A stretch of 64,000 nucleotides of DNA from Saprospiraceae bacterium. Lineage in GTDB: Bacteria; Bacteroidota; Bacteroidia; Chitinophagales; Saprospiraceae. Position numbers and translations under genes: made by a program. Where the stretch lies: the NCBI GenBank assembly GCA_022844565.1, contig JALHLK010000005.1:62001-126000 (forward strand), written 5' to 3'. Below the pieces are notes generated by a model. It was not told where the DNA came from, searched no databases, and worked only from the letters and a program-made list of their open reading frames with translations. Below are positions 37,484 to 45,448 of the stretch, in pieces (position 1 is the first letter of the stretch; each line of letters opens with the position of its first letter).

Positions 37484-38845
37484 ATGAAAAAATATGGTCT
37501 TTTATTGCTTCTAGTGTTCATTTATTCTATTTCCAATGGTCAAAAAATACTTTCTAGTAGAGATCAAGCTACTTGGATAGACGAAATGTTGAAACATCGT
37601 TTTGAAGTAATGTTACCAGAAATGATGGACAAAGCAAATATTGATATGTGGGTCATCATATCTAGAGAATACAATGAAGATCCGGTATTAAGAACCATGT
37701 TGCCCTCCTCATGGATTAGCGCTAGAAGGCGTACAATGCTTGTTTTTTATAGAGATAAAACAGCCAATACTTTGGATAAGGTCGCAATAGCTAGATATAA
37801 TTTTGGAGATTTGATCAAAGGTTATTGGGATACAGAAAAATATCCTAACCAATATGATGCTTTATTCGAATATATAAAATCTAAAAATCCGAAAAGAATC
37901 GGTGTAAATATTTCTAAAAACTATGGACATGCTGATGGGCTTAACAAAACGGAATATGACGAACTGATGAATATTCTACCATGGGATTATAAAGCAAGGG
38001 TAACAAGTGCAGAAGAATTGGCTGTACTTTGGTTAGAAACGCGATCTGAAAAAGAAATTGCCGTATACAAAGAAATGTGTGGAACAGCTCGCGAACTTAT
38101 CTACAGCGCTTTTGATCGCAAACACATCATTCCAGGAGTGACCACTACGGATGATGTAGTATGGGTTTTAATCGAAAAAACAAAAGAACTAGGCTTGCCA
38201 TATTGGTTTAGACCATCGGTTGCAATACAACGACAAGATCCTGGCAATAAAGAAGGTGAACGCAATTTTTCAGAAAGACCACAAGAAACAGTCATCCAAG
38301 AGGGTGATTTACTGCATACGGACTATGGATTCACTTATCTCAGATTAAATACTGACCAACAACAACACTTCTACGTGTTAAAAAAAGGAGAAACAAAAGT
38401 ACCTGATTATCTTAACGAAGCATTCAAACGTACTGCAAGGACGCAAGATATTCTCACTTCTCAATTCAAAGAAAATAGAACAGGAAATGAGATCTTGAAA
38501 GCAACTTTAGATCAAACAAAAAGTGAAGGGCTAAAAGCATCTATCTATTCACACCCTGTTGGTTTTCATGGTCATGCCGCTGGCCCTACGCTCGGGATGT
38601 GGGATCAGCAAGGCGGTGTACCTGGACCTGGTGATTTTAAGCTGTATAAAAACACTATGTACTCTATCGAATTGAATACAACTTCAGAAATCAAAGAATG
38701 GGGAAAATCCATTAGAATAATGCTTGAAGAAGACGGGATTTGGTATGGAGATCGATTTGAATATGCAGCTGGTAGACAAACTGAGATTAAGCCTTTGGAT
38801 CTTTCTAGAGAGACTACACCTAAAAGTAAAAAACAAAAAAAGTAA
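37484..38845 (+). CDS. Exported M24 family metallopeptidase (Xaa-Pro aminopeptidase-like)
   Basis: This 453-residue protein has a signal peptide (MKKYGLLLLLVFIYSISNGQ) and a pita-bread M24 domain. The metal ligands and active-site motifs look partly conserved (GDLLHTDYGFTYLRLNTDQQ, SHPVGFHGHAAGPTLGMWDQ, NTMYSIELNTT, then IMLEEDGIW). The usual first Asp pair is present as DYGF. It would remove N-terminal residues ahead of proline in the periplasm or outside the cell. The DASH photolyase and DUF4403-like genes are separate units. It is convergent with the FG-GAP gene, with a palindromic repeat between them. Confidence 0.9.
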   Translation: MKKYGLLLLLVFIYSISNGQKILSSRDQATWIDEMLKHRFEVMLPEMMDKANIDMWVIISREYNEDPVLRTMLPSSWISARRRTMLVFYRDKTANTLDKVAIARYNFGDLIKGYWDTEKYPNQYDALFEYIKSKNPKRIGVNISKNYGHADGLNKTEYDELMNILPWDYKARVTSAEELAVLWLETRSEKEIAVYKEMCGTARELIYSAFDRKHIIPGVTTTDDVVWVLIEKTKELGLPYWFRPSVAIQRQDPGNKEGERNFSERPQETVIQEGDLLHTDYGFTYLRLNTDQQQHFYVLKKGETKVPDYLNEAFKRTARTQDILTSQFKENRTGNEILKATLDQTKSEGLKASIYSHPVGFHGHAAGPTLGMWDQQGGVPGPGDFKLYKNTMYSIELNTTSEIKEWGKSIRIMLEEDGIWYGDRFEYAAGRQTEIKPLDLSRETTPKSKKQKK

Positions 38846-38881
38846 AATAAAGGTACATTGTTCAATTATAAAAACTACACA

Positions 38882-38960
38882 TAGTGCTCCGTCCAGGTAA
38901 AAAACTTAATTAATTAAATGTTGTCCTTTTAATTAAAGCCTTTATCTAGACGGAGCACTA
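38882..38960. repeat. Palindromic MITE-like element, short copy
   Basis: A 79-bp element with terminal inverted repeats: TAGTGCTCCGTCCAG at 38882-38896 and CTAGACGGAGCACTA at 38946-38960 (14 of 15 positions match). The interior is AT-rich with TTAATTAA-type palindromes. It lies between two convergent genes, where it may act as a terminator for both. The same ends recur at 59538-59700. Confidence 0.82.
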
Positions 38961-38979
38961 GAAGTTTTTATAAGTTTAA

Positions 38980-40164
38980 TTATTTTGCTTTAACACTCCC
39001 AAAGTATAATATATTAGTGGCTTCTGAGCGTGCAGCAGCTATATCTAGTATACCATCTTCATTAAAATCACCAACTGCAAAACCATAAACAGTACCGTTG
39101 GCATCGCCGAAGGAAGTTGATTTAAATTTATTACTTGCACCATCATTATAAAATACTAAAGAAGGTGATTTTACGTGACCAACAATGATTTCCATAGAAT
39201 TATCATTATTTAAATCTGCAATCGTCATAGCATAAGGAATCATCTTCGAATCCGACAAGGAGATACCTCCAGAAAACGTACTGTCTTTTTGTCCAAAATA
39301 AATATTTACTCCTATAATTTCATCTATTGCAACTATATCAAGATGATTATCTCCATTAAAATCAGCTACAGCCGCTGTACGAATTTGTGAGTTAGCAGAC
39401 CCGAATGGTATACGGTTACTATCAGAATAAACCATGTTCGGACTTCCAATATAAACATAACTTTGACCTCCATTCCTGTGAGGGACCAGAAAGTCAATAT
39501 TACCATCTTTATTCATGTCCAAAGGAGTAATTGTCGTAGAAGGATAAGGGGCAAATGGAATACAATCGGAATTAAATTTACCACCGCCCATATTTAAACA
39601 AATATAATTACTTGTAGGAGCTCTACCTCTGTTCGCTAAAATGAGGTCAGGAAGTCCATCCAAGTTTACATCAGCAACTGATAAATTTCGTGTCGGCCAT
39701 TTAGGAAGTCCAAATGTAGAGCCAATTATGAAATTGCCATTGCCATTATTATAATATATTAATTTGTGGTCAGGAGCATCATTGCTCACGGCAATATCTA
39801 TCAAACCGTCCCCATTAAAATCTGCAAGGCCACCAGTATAAGAACGGTCTGCAATCTCACCCAAATTATATGATTTTTTAATTCCACCCAAACCATCACC
39901 CAAAAGTACTCGATCAACAATTGGCCAATGCCGACCTTTTACTAATAAAACATCGAGGTGGCCATCCGCATCAAAATCACCAAAACTTACATTAGCCGTG
40001 GTATCAATGTCATCTTCTAATATTAATGTTTTTGAAAAATCTATAAAAGTTGTATCTATCGATTTATAATTTGTTTTTTGGGCTGTAAGTTTTAAAGATT
40101 GGAAACCAATAAGATATATCATTCCAATCCCGTAAAAAATTAGATAATTAAATATCATTTTCAT
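38980..40164 (-). CDS. Exported FG-GAP / VCBS repeat protein
   Basis: This 394-residue protein has an N-terminal hydrophobic segment (about residues 4-25) and a seven-bladed beta-propeller-like array of calcium-binding repeats. Each repeat has a DxDxDGxxD-like loop, for example DFDADGHLDVLLV, DFNGDGLIDIAVS, DVNLDGLPDLILA, DMNKDGNIDFLVP and DFNEDGILDIAAA. No T9SS sorting domain is seen at the C-terminus, so the protein is probably periplasmic or membrane-anchored. It is the last gene of a likely operon: 22 bp after the bestrophin-like gene. Confidence 0.9.
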   Translation of the reverse strand: MKMIFNYLIFYGIGMIYLIGFQSLKLTAQKTNYKSIDTTFIDFSKTLILEDDIDTTANVSFGDFDADGHLDVLLVKGRHWPIVDRVLLGDGLGGIKKSYNLGEIADRSYTGGLADFNGDGLIDIAVSNDAPDHKLIYYNNGNGNFIIGSTFGLPKWPTRNLSVADVNLDGLPDLILANRGRAPTSNYICLNMGGGKFNSDCIPFAPYPSTTITPLDMNKDGNIDFLVPHRNGGQSYVYIGSPNMVYSDSNRIPFGSANSQIRTAAVADFNGDNHLDIVAIDEIIGVNIYFGQKDSTFSGGISLSDSKMIPYAMTIADLNNDNSMEIIVGHVKSPSLVFYNDGASNKFKSTSFGDANGTVYGFAVGDFNEDGILDIAAARSEATNILYFGSVKAK

Positions 40165-40186
40165 ATTCTTAAAAATCTAATTTTTT

Positions 40187-41173
40187 TTATAGTAGCACAC
40201 CATTATACGGTTCTATTTTAGAAGGTAAATCAGTTTCGCCAAGCATTTCCTTTATGTCTATTTCTATATTTCTGCTAATTGTTGACATTGGTGTATCTGA
40301 GATACCATTATCAAAAGGATTTTCACTAGACTCCCCGATTTGTTCCATCGTCATAAATACCCATGATATCAAAAGAGAAAAAGGAACAACAAGCCAAATG
40401 CCATAATGCCCTACTTTATTTAGTTCAGTAAGCAAACCAAAAGGTAAAAGGACAATAAATAACTGAACAAATATACGACTAAACAAGCTGAATTGTCTGA
40501 ATAATGGTGTTGTTTTTATGCGTTCACATCCCCCTTGTAGATTGTATAACTCTACTAAAAATTTGATTAAATCACTATGTTCAAAATCATCTATTACTTT
40601 TTCTTTTTTAAGTTTTGTTATTACTTCAAACTGAATTTTTAATGCTATGTTAGCGATATTTCCCTTATGTTTTACACGCTCATAAATATCTTTTTTTCCC
40701 AAATTAATAAATAATTCTTCAATAGCATGGTCAAATTCTTTTATTTCATCCGATTCTGAAAGGTATTGTTTATGGTAATCCTCATTATTTGTGGCCCATG
40801 GTATGTTTTTACGGAGTTGCAGTCGTAAAATATTGATGTAAGCAATATGACGATAAAGGATATCCTTTTGTATGGTTTTGTCTTCAATGAGCACCATAAC
40901 AGAAGCTGTTAAACTTCTACTGACATTGGTTATCCCTCCCCATATACGCCTAGCTTCCCAAAGTCTATCATAAGCTTGATTGTTTTTAAAACCTACATAA
41001 AAAGCCACAGCTGTACCAATTGTTGCGATAGGTAGAAATGGGATCGCTATAAATTTTAATCCCAAATAATGATATACTAAAACCACCGCGCTACTGAGAA
41101 CAAATGTTTGAATTAAATTTTTTTTGGCAAAAAGCCACATTGTGCTTAAATCTATTCTTTTTTGGATGATCAT
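40187..41173 (-). CDS. Bestrophin-like (YneE-type) membrane channel
   Basis: This 328-residue membrane protein of the bestrophin/UPF0187 family has about four transmembrane segments (around 22-40, 43-60, 220-240 and 245-262). The family pattern NNQAYDRLWEARRIWGGITN is clear, and SENPFDNGISDTPMSTISRN near the C-terminus is typical. Bacterial members form pentameric ion channels. It follows a CDGSH iron-sulfur protein gene by 15 bp and precedes an FG-GAP gene by 22 bp. Family is confident; the transported ion is not known. Confidence 0.94.
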   Translation of the reverse strand: MIIQKRIDLSTMWLFAKKNLIQTFVLSSAVVLVYHYLGLKFIAIPFLPIATIGTAVAFYVGFKNNQAYDRLWEARRIWGGITNVSRSLTASVMVLIEDKTIQKDILYRHIAYINILRLQLRKNIPWATNNEDYHKQYLSESDEIKEFDHAIEELFINLGKKDIYERVKHKGNIANIALKIQFEVITKLKKEKVIDDFEHSDLIKFLVELYNLQGGCERIKTTPLFRQFSLFSRIFVQLFIVLLPFGLLTELNKVGHYGIWLVVPFSLLISWVFMTMEQIGESSENPFDNGISDTPMSTISRNIEIDIKEMLGETDLPSKIEPYNGVLL

Positions 41174-41188
41174 GTTTATTCGCTTAAA

Positions 41189-41611
41189 TTATCCAATAAA
41201 TTTAGCCCCAATATGCGTTCCATCACAGTACGGTTTATTAGCAGATTGACCACATCTACAAAATGCAGTGGTTTTATCCTTTATAGTTTCTTTACCATCT
41301 TTATCCGTTATTTTCAAAGTCCCATAGATCAAAAGTGGCCCATTTTCTAGCACTTCTATTTTGGTCTCTAAGGTTTCCCGCTCTTTATTAGCTTCATCAT
41401 TCATAAAGTAACTCAGTGCACCAGAAGGGCATTTTTGTACTTGAGCTTTAAGTGCTTCGGTAGTAGCATTTTCTATTTTTAGCCATGGTCTCTCTTTAGG
41501 GTTATAAACTTGAGGTAATTCCCTTACACAAACAGCAGAATGAATACATTTTGCAGGCTGCCAATTTATGGTAATTTCACCATTGGTATATTTTTTTGTA
41601 ATATCTTTCAT
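41189..41611 (-). CDS. Iron-sulfur protein: divergent 4Fe-4S domain plus CDGSH domain
   Basis: This 140-residue protein has two parts. The N-terminal half resembles the Fer4_19 divergent mono-cluster domain (AKCIHSAVCVRELPQVY and VQKCPSGALSY). The C-terminal half holds a CDGSH iron-sulfur motif (FCRCGQSANKPYCDGTH), which ligates a 2Fe-2S cluster with three cysteines and one histidine. Proteins of this layout are found widely in bacteria and probably carry electrons or sense redox state. It is the first gene of a CDGSH - bestrophin - FG-GAP unit. Confidence 0.92.
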   Translation of the reverse strand: MKDITKKYTNGEITINWQPAKCIHSAVCVRELPQVYNPKERPWLKIENATTEALKAQVQKCPSGALSYFMNDEANKERETLETKIEVLENGPLLIYGTLKITDKDGKETIKDKTTAFCRCGQSANKPYCDGTHIGAKFIG

Positions 41612-41788
41612 CGTATTTAGATTTAGGATAACAAATATGGCAAAAGTTAATTGATTTGCATAATGTATCGATAAATCTGTTTCAAGTACTCTTCATTTCA
41701 TCAAACATTTATGTTAGATCGATAATTTAAAAAAGAAAACTCCTCGCCTATTTGCTCCAAAATATAAAATCCTACAAAATAATTACAT

Positions 41789-42319
41789 TTACTTAGATTT
41801 ATTAGGAACAAACAAAAGCCCATCTCCATCAATACAAAATCTCAAACCCGTAGGCTCTGGACCATCATCAAAAACATGCCCCAAATGACCATCACATCGC
41901 TTACATGTCAAGGCATCTCTCACCATGCCATGGCTATCATCTGTGGCTACATTAAGACTTCTAGCAAAATATGCTTTAAAATAGCTTGGCCATCCTGTTC
42001 CTGAATCAAACTTTGCTGCAGAAGAAAATAACGGGTTATTACACCCTGCACAAACATAAACTCCTTCCTCTTTCACATCGTAAAGTTCGCTACTAAATGG
42101 TCGTTCTGTACCATGCTCTCGAAGTATATAATATTGTTTAGCAGTGAGTGTTTTTTTCCATTCTTTGTTGGTTTTGACCACCTTCTCTGTCCAAGTTGTA
42201 TCAATAGGTATGTTATGTCCTACCCTTGGCACATTTTGAGGATTGCTTTTATTTGAATTTTGTTGCCCGCAGGCATTTAGTGAAATAAAAATTAGTGCGG
42301 GAATGATTAGTTTTATCAT
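41789..42319 (-). CDS. msrB: Lipoprotein peptide-methionine (R)-S-oxide reductase MsrB
   Basis: This 176-residue MsrB has a lipoprotein signal (MIKLIIPALIFISLNAC, C17). Zinc-site cysteines are CAGC and CKRC, and the catalytic cysteine is in GLRFCIDGDG. It would repair R-methionine sulfoxide in envelope proteins. A second, cytosolic MsrB domain is fused to MsrA at 53.5 kb. The gene stands alone, about 180 bp from its neighbours on both sides. Confidence 0.95.
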   Translation of the reverse strand: MIKLIIPALIFISLNACGQQNSNKSNPQNVPRVGHNIPIDTTWTEKVVKTNKEWKKTLTAKQYYILREHGTERPFSSELYDVKEEGVYVCAGCNNPLFSSAAKFDSGTGWPSYFKAYFARSLNVATDDSHGMVRDALTCKRCDGHLGHVFDDGPEPTGLRFCIDGDGLLFVPNKSK

Positions 42320-42496
42320 GATATTGAAGTTTTATTGTATTTATTTAACAATTTTAAAATTAAAATATTTATGTATACATTTATATTCGAAATAACTCGA
42401 TTGTCATTGATCTTTTAGTATCCTAGATTGACAGTGTAAAATTACAATTAAATTGTCGTGAAATTAACACACAAAAAACTAAAAAATATTTTTAAT

Positions 42497-43522
42497 TCAT
42501 TTAGGAAAAAAAATACTCTTCCAAAATATTAATCCATTGGTGCGAGTTAAACCTAATTGTTTGTTTTCCTCACTAATTTCATACATATATCGCATGTGTT
42601 TAAAAAAATCTTTATATGCTTTAAATATACCCGTTTTTTGGTCATAAATATGAACAGGTTCGGAATTGATTCCATTTAACTCTACTATCATAAAATTTTT
42701 ACCTTTCTTCAAGTCATCTAAATTTTTAAACTTCAAATCATATCTTCCATAGTGAAATCCAACTATTTTTTTTGAGATATTGTCAAAAACTTCTGAAAGC
42801 TCATTGGATATCATATCATTGGAATTGATAAATCGAGTACCACGGTTATGGTTGCCAATCGCTTCAACTTTTATAACTTCTTCTTTTTGCGGGACAATGG
42901 CTAGAAAATCAGATTTTTGCTTTGAAATTTGCAAACGTGCTCTAAATGTTTGGGACATAAGCTGTCTAATGTTACTTTGTCCATCACCTTTGACACATAA
43001 AAATTCCTTTGTCGTAAATGAAGTTATTCTACCCTTGATTTCGGATGGTTTTCTAACATAAAAAATAGCAGCTTCCTCAGGTAAGTCACAATATTCCTGA
43101 ATTATGAAATCTTGGTTAATGGTGTTTGAATAGCTAATTAATGATTCTAAATTTTTTATCAATTTGACTCCTTTGCCTCGTTCACCCATGTCAGGTTTTG
43201 CAATTATTGGAAATGTAAATTCTGTAGGAAGATTGTCTATTTTAGTATTCTTGGTTAACAAAATACCTTTTGGTTTAAACTTAATAGGTATGTTCTCGAG
43301 GACTGCAAATTTACTATACCTGATGATACCGCTATCTTTTATAAAAGGATTTACTCCTGTAAAAAAAGTAACTGACTTAGCTTTTATCGCCAAGAAAACA
43401 ATGCATAAACCTATAGGAATGTAAAAGAACCAAATTGGCCAATATTCATAGTTTACCATCTTTCCAAACCAAAGTGGTGTTTTATTGGCTTTCAAAATTA
43501 TACTTTTAGGTTCCTTATTCAA
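42497..43522 (-). CDS. Membrane-anchored ATP-grasp ligase, function unknown
   Basis: This 341-residue protein has an N-terminal segment with YWPIWFFYIPIGLCIVFLAI, a probable transmembrane helix, followed by a cytoplasmic ATP-grasp fold. The ATP-binding loop is KPDMGERGKGVKLI (109-122), and the metal-binding end is MIVELNGINSEPVHIYD. The pattern FTGVNPFIKDSGIIRYSK is typical of a poorly studied family often labelled D-alanine-D-alanine ligase-like. The start codon overlaps the stop of the alpha/beta hydrolase gene by 4 bp (ATGA), so the two are probably translated together. The reaction it catalyses is not known. Confidence 0.85.
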   Translation of the reverse strand: MNKEPKSIILKANKTPLWFGKMVNYEYWPIWFFYIPIGLCIVFLAIKAKSVTFFTGVNPFIKDSGIIRYSKFAVLENIPIKFKPKGILLTKNTKIDNLPTEFTFPIIAKPDMGERGKGVKLIKNLESLISYSNTINQDFIIQEYCDLPEEAAIFYVRKPSEIKGRITSFTTKEFLCVKGDGQSNIRQLMSQTFRARLQISKQKSDFLAIVPQKEEVIKVEAIGNHNRGTRFINSNDMISNELSEVFDNISKKIVGFHYGRYDLKFKNLDDLKKGKNFMIVELNGINSEPVHIYDQKTGIFKAYKDFFKHMRYMYEISEENKQLGLTRTNGLIFWKSIFFPK

Positions 43523-44385
43523 TTTGAATACCTTTTATGTTTATTAAAAAAATTATGCATTAAAAAAATGCTTTTTTCTTTTGACGAAAATGGAAAAAAA
43601 TGATTCATTCCTTCCCAATTGTAAACAGTAAGATATTCTTTCGGAAATACAGATTGGCTGTAATCTAAATTTACAATAGGTACAACATTATCTTTATTTC
43701 CATGAATATGCAAAACTGGAGAATTGATATTCAACCAATTATTCTGCAATAATTTGAGTTCACTGGCATGGTTATATTTTTCGTCTGTAGCCGCTTTAAG
43801 AGCTCCCGATGCCATCCAGCGAGTAGCTTTCCATTTGCCTAGTTTACCAAACCAAAAGTATTTTTCATTTTCGGGATCTAACGCAGGAGCCATAAGTACA
43901 GATGCTGTAAGAAATTTAGGTCTTAAACTGGCTATGACCGCGCTTATTGTGCCACCATACGAATGACCTACGATAAAAACATCTTGATTTTTCCTTTTTA
44001 AAGAATCTAATAGCGAAATGATGACTTCAGATTGATTCAATATAGATGAATAACGGCCATAGTCTGAAAATCCGTATCCCAATCTATCTATTATAATGAT
44101 CGAATAATTATTTGTTAGCACAGTATCTTTAAGATAATCAAAAAAAGCCGAAGAAGAACCTGGAGCACCATGAATTAGTACTAATAAAGGAGAAATTTTA
44201 TTGATGTTTTGGCATTGAATATTTCTCATAGTGACTCCATTGAATTTGTAGTATTCTATGGATATTTCCTTGGAATATTGTTTTGCTTTTTTAAGCATTT
44301 GATTGTCACTTTTTCTAAAGCTCAGACAAGAGCCAAGACTTAAAAGAAAAAATATTATGATAGCGAATGTAACTATTATTTTCAC
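43519..44385 (-). CDS. Lipoprotein alpha/beta hydrolase
   Basis: This 288-residue protein has a lipobox LGSC (C20). It shows an alpha/beta-hydrolase fold with oxyanion region IHGAPGSSSAFFD, nucleophile S142 in VGHSYGGTIS, acid D232 in HGNKDNVVP and base H262 in GMNHFF. The catalytic triad is complete, so it is probably an active esterase, lipase or peptidase in the envelope. It overlaps the ATP-grasp gene by 4 bp and follows the YHS-domain gene by 22 bp. Substrate unknown. Confidence 0.92.
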   Translation of the reverse strand: MKIIVTFAIIIFFLLSLGSCLSFRKSDNQMLKKAKQYSKEISIEYYKFNGVTMRNIQCQNINKISPLLVLIHGAPGSSSAFFDYLKDTVLTNNYSIIIIDRLGYGFSDYGRYSSILNQSEVIISLLDSLKRKNQDVFIVGHSYGGTISAVIASLRPKFLTASVLMAPALDPENEKYFWFGKLGKWKATRWMASGALKAATDEKYNHASELKLLQNNWLNINSPVLHIHGNKDNVVPIVNLDYSQSVFPKEYLTVYNWEGMNHFFPFSSKEKSIFLMHNFFNKHKRYSN

Positions 44386-44407
44386 TTTTATTATAGAATA
44401 GTAATTA

Positions 44408-44839
44408 TTACTTAGAATAGTTTATATCTGCCTTTTTGATGTATCCAGCTCTATCTTTATCCCAATCTTTTTGAACACTTTTATTATAGTTAAGATAAAG
44501 TTTTCCATCCACAACAGCCCACGCATCAGGCTCAATTTTGACAGCATAGCCTTTGGCCCACCCATAAGCACAATAACCTCCATATTGAGGTGCATATTTC
44601 ATTGGATTCGCAATGAAGAGTTTTTTGTTTGATTCTGATACAAAATACCATGTGGATCCCTCCCAAAGGTAGGAGATGGTTTTCTGCCCTTTTTCTGGTT
44701 TACTCACTGTGAAATAGGAAACTGGGTCATAGCCTTTAATGGCTCCTTCTTTATTTGTGTATATTTTAGCATCTTTGGGAGTTTGGGCATTTAATCCCAA
44801 GCTAATTAGCATAACAATTGAAAATATTATTTTTTTCAT
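44408..44839 (-). CDS. Exported YHS-domain protein
   Basis: This 143-residue protein has a signal peptide (MKKIIFSIVMLISLGLNA) and a YHS domain (KGYDPVSYFTVSKPEKGQ, then GYCAYGWAKGYAV). YHS domains often bind metal ions, particularly copper, or act next to thiol-redox proteins. It lies 15 bp after a DoxX-type membrane gene and 22 bp before an alpha/beta hydrolase gene, so it is part of a four-gene unit. Function unknown. Confidence 0.9.
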   Translation of the reverse strand: MKKIIFSIVMLISLGLNAQTPKDAKIYTNKEGAIKGYDPVSYFTVSKPEKGQKTISYLWEGSTWYFVSESNKKLFIANPMKYAPQYGGYCAYGWAKGYAVKIEPDAWAVVDGKLYLNYNKSVQKDWDKDRAGYIKKADINYSK

Positions 44840-44854
44840 TTTTTATATTATTTA

Positions 44855-45259
44855 TTATTTTGTAAAAAATTTGTTGAATAAAAGTTTTAGCTCATCCCTT
44901 TTGATAAAGAGCACCCCAACAGCACAAAGAGTAACGACTATAGCTAAAGTAAATACGTTTCCACCATCACCCTGTACCTCTATACCTAAAAGCAATAGAT
45001 GAGACAGAATTGCACCAGTCATAATTCCTAGCGCAAGACCAGCTCCGTAAAAAGAAGTTCGGGGTATAAAAAGAAGAATACCACAAATGAGCTCCATAAC
45101 TCCAGTACCAATTCTTCCCCATGGCTCAACGCCTAATGTAGAAAATATATGTACACTAACTGGGGCAGCTGTAAATTTAAAATATAAGGTTTGTAATAAA
45201 ATAATGGCAGCTACAATACTTAATAATCGCTCGACATAAAAAATAGATGACTTAGACAT
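44855..45259 (-). CDS. DoxX/MauE-like membrane protein
   Basis: Starting at ATG 45259 (MSKSSIFYVERLLSIVAAII) the protein has 134 residues and four transmembrane helices, the DoxX/DoxD pattern (LQTLYFKFTAAPVSVHIFST, GTGVMELICGILLFIPRT). The longer start at 45292 lies inside a -7 promoter box (45290-45297), so it is less likely. DoxX-like proteins are linked to quinone/thiosulfate redox and oxidative stress. First gene of the DoxX - YHS - hydrolase - ATP-grasp operon. Confidence 0.88.
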   Translation of the reverse strand: MSKSSIFYVERLLSIVAAIILLQTLYFKFTAAPVSVHIFSTLGVEPWGRIGTGVMELICGILLFIPRTSFYGAGLALGIMTGAILSHLLLLGIEVQGDGGNVFTLAIVVTLCAVGVLFIKRDELKLLFNKFFTK

Positions 45260-45289
45260 GTTTTTGTTTTGTTTGATTAAATAATAGGT

Positions 45290-45297
45290 CAAAAATA
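45290..45297 (-). promoter_or_regulatory. Predicted -7 box for the DoxX operon
   Basis: Minus-strand TATTTTTG fits TAnnTTTG, 31 bp upstream of ATG 45259. It overlaps the longer start at 45292 and so argues against it. Confidence 0.45.
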
Positions 45298-45448
45298 GAA
45301 AGCAAATATCACAGAGTTATCACCATATAAAATGAGAATTATAAAAAATTAGATTCTATGACGATTTTAATAAATAAAGGGATTAAAGCTTTGAGGAGTT
45401 AGCTATTAGCTCTAAATAAAGGTAAAATAAAATAGTTTTCGCTCACCC

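Noticed and set aside
42780..43061. 93-codon plus-strand frame
   Set aside because: Antisense to the ATP-grasp gene, which has an intact ATP-binding loop.
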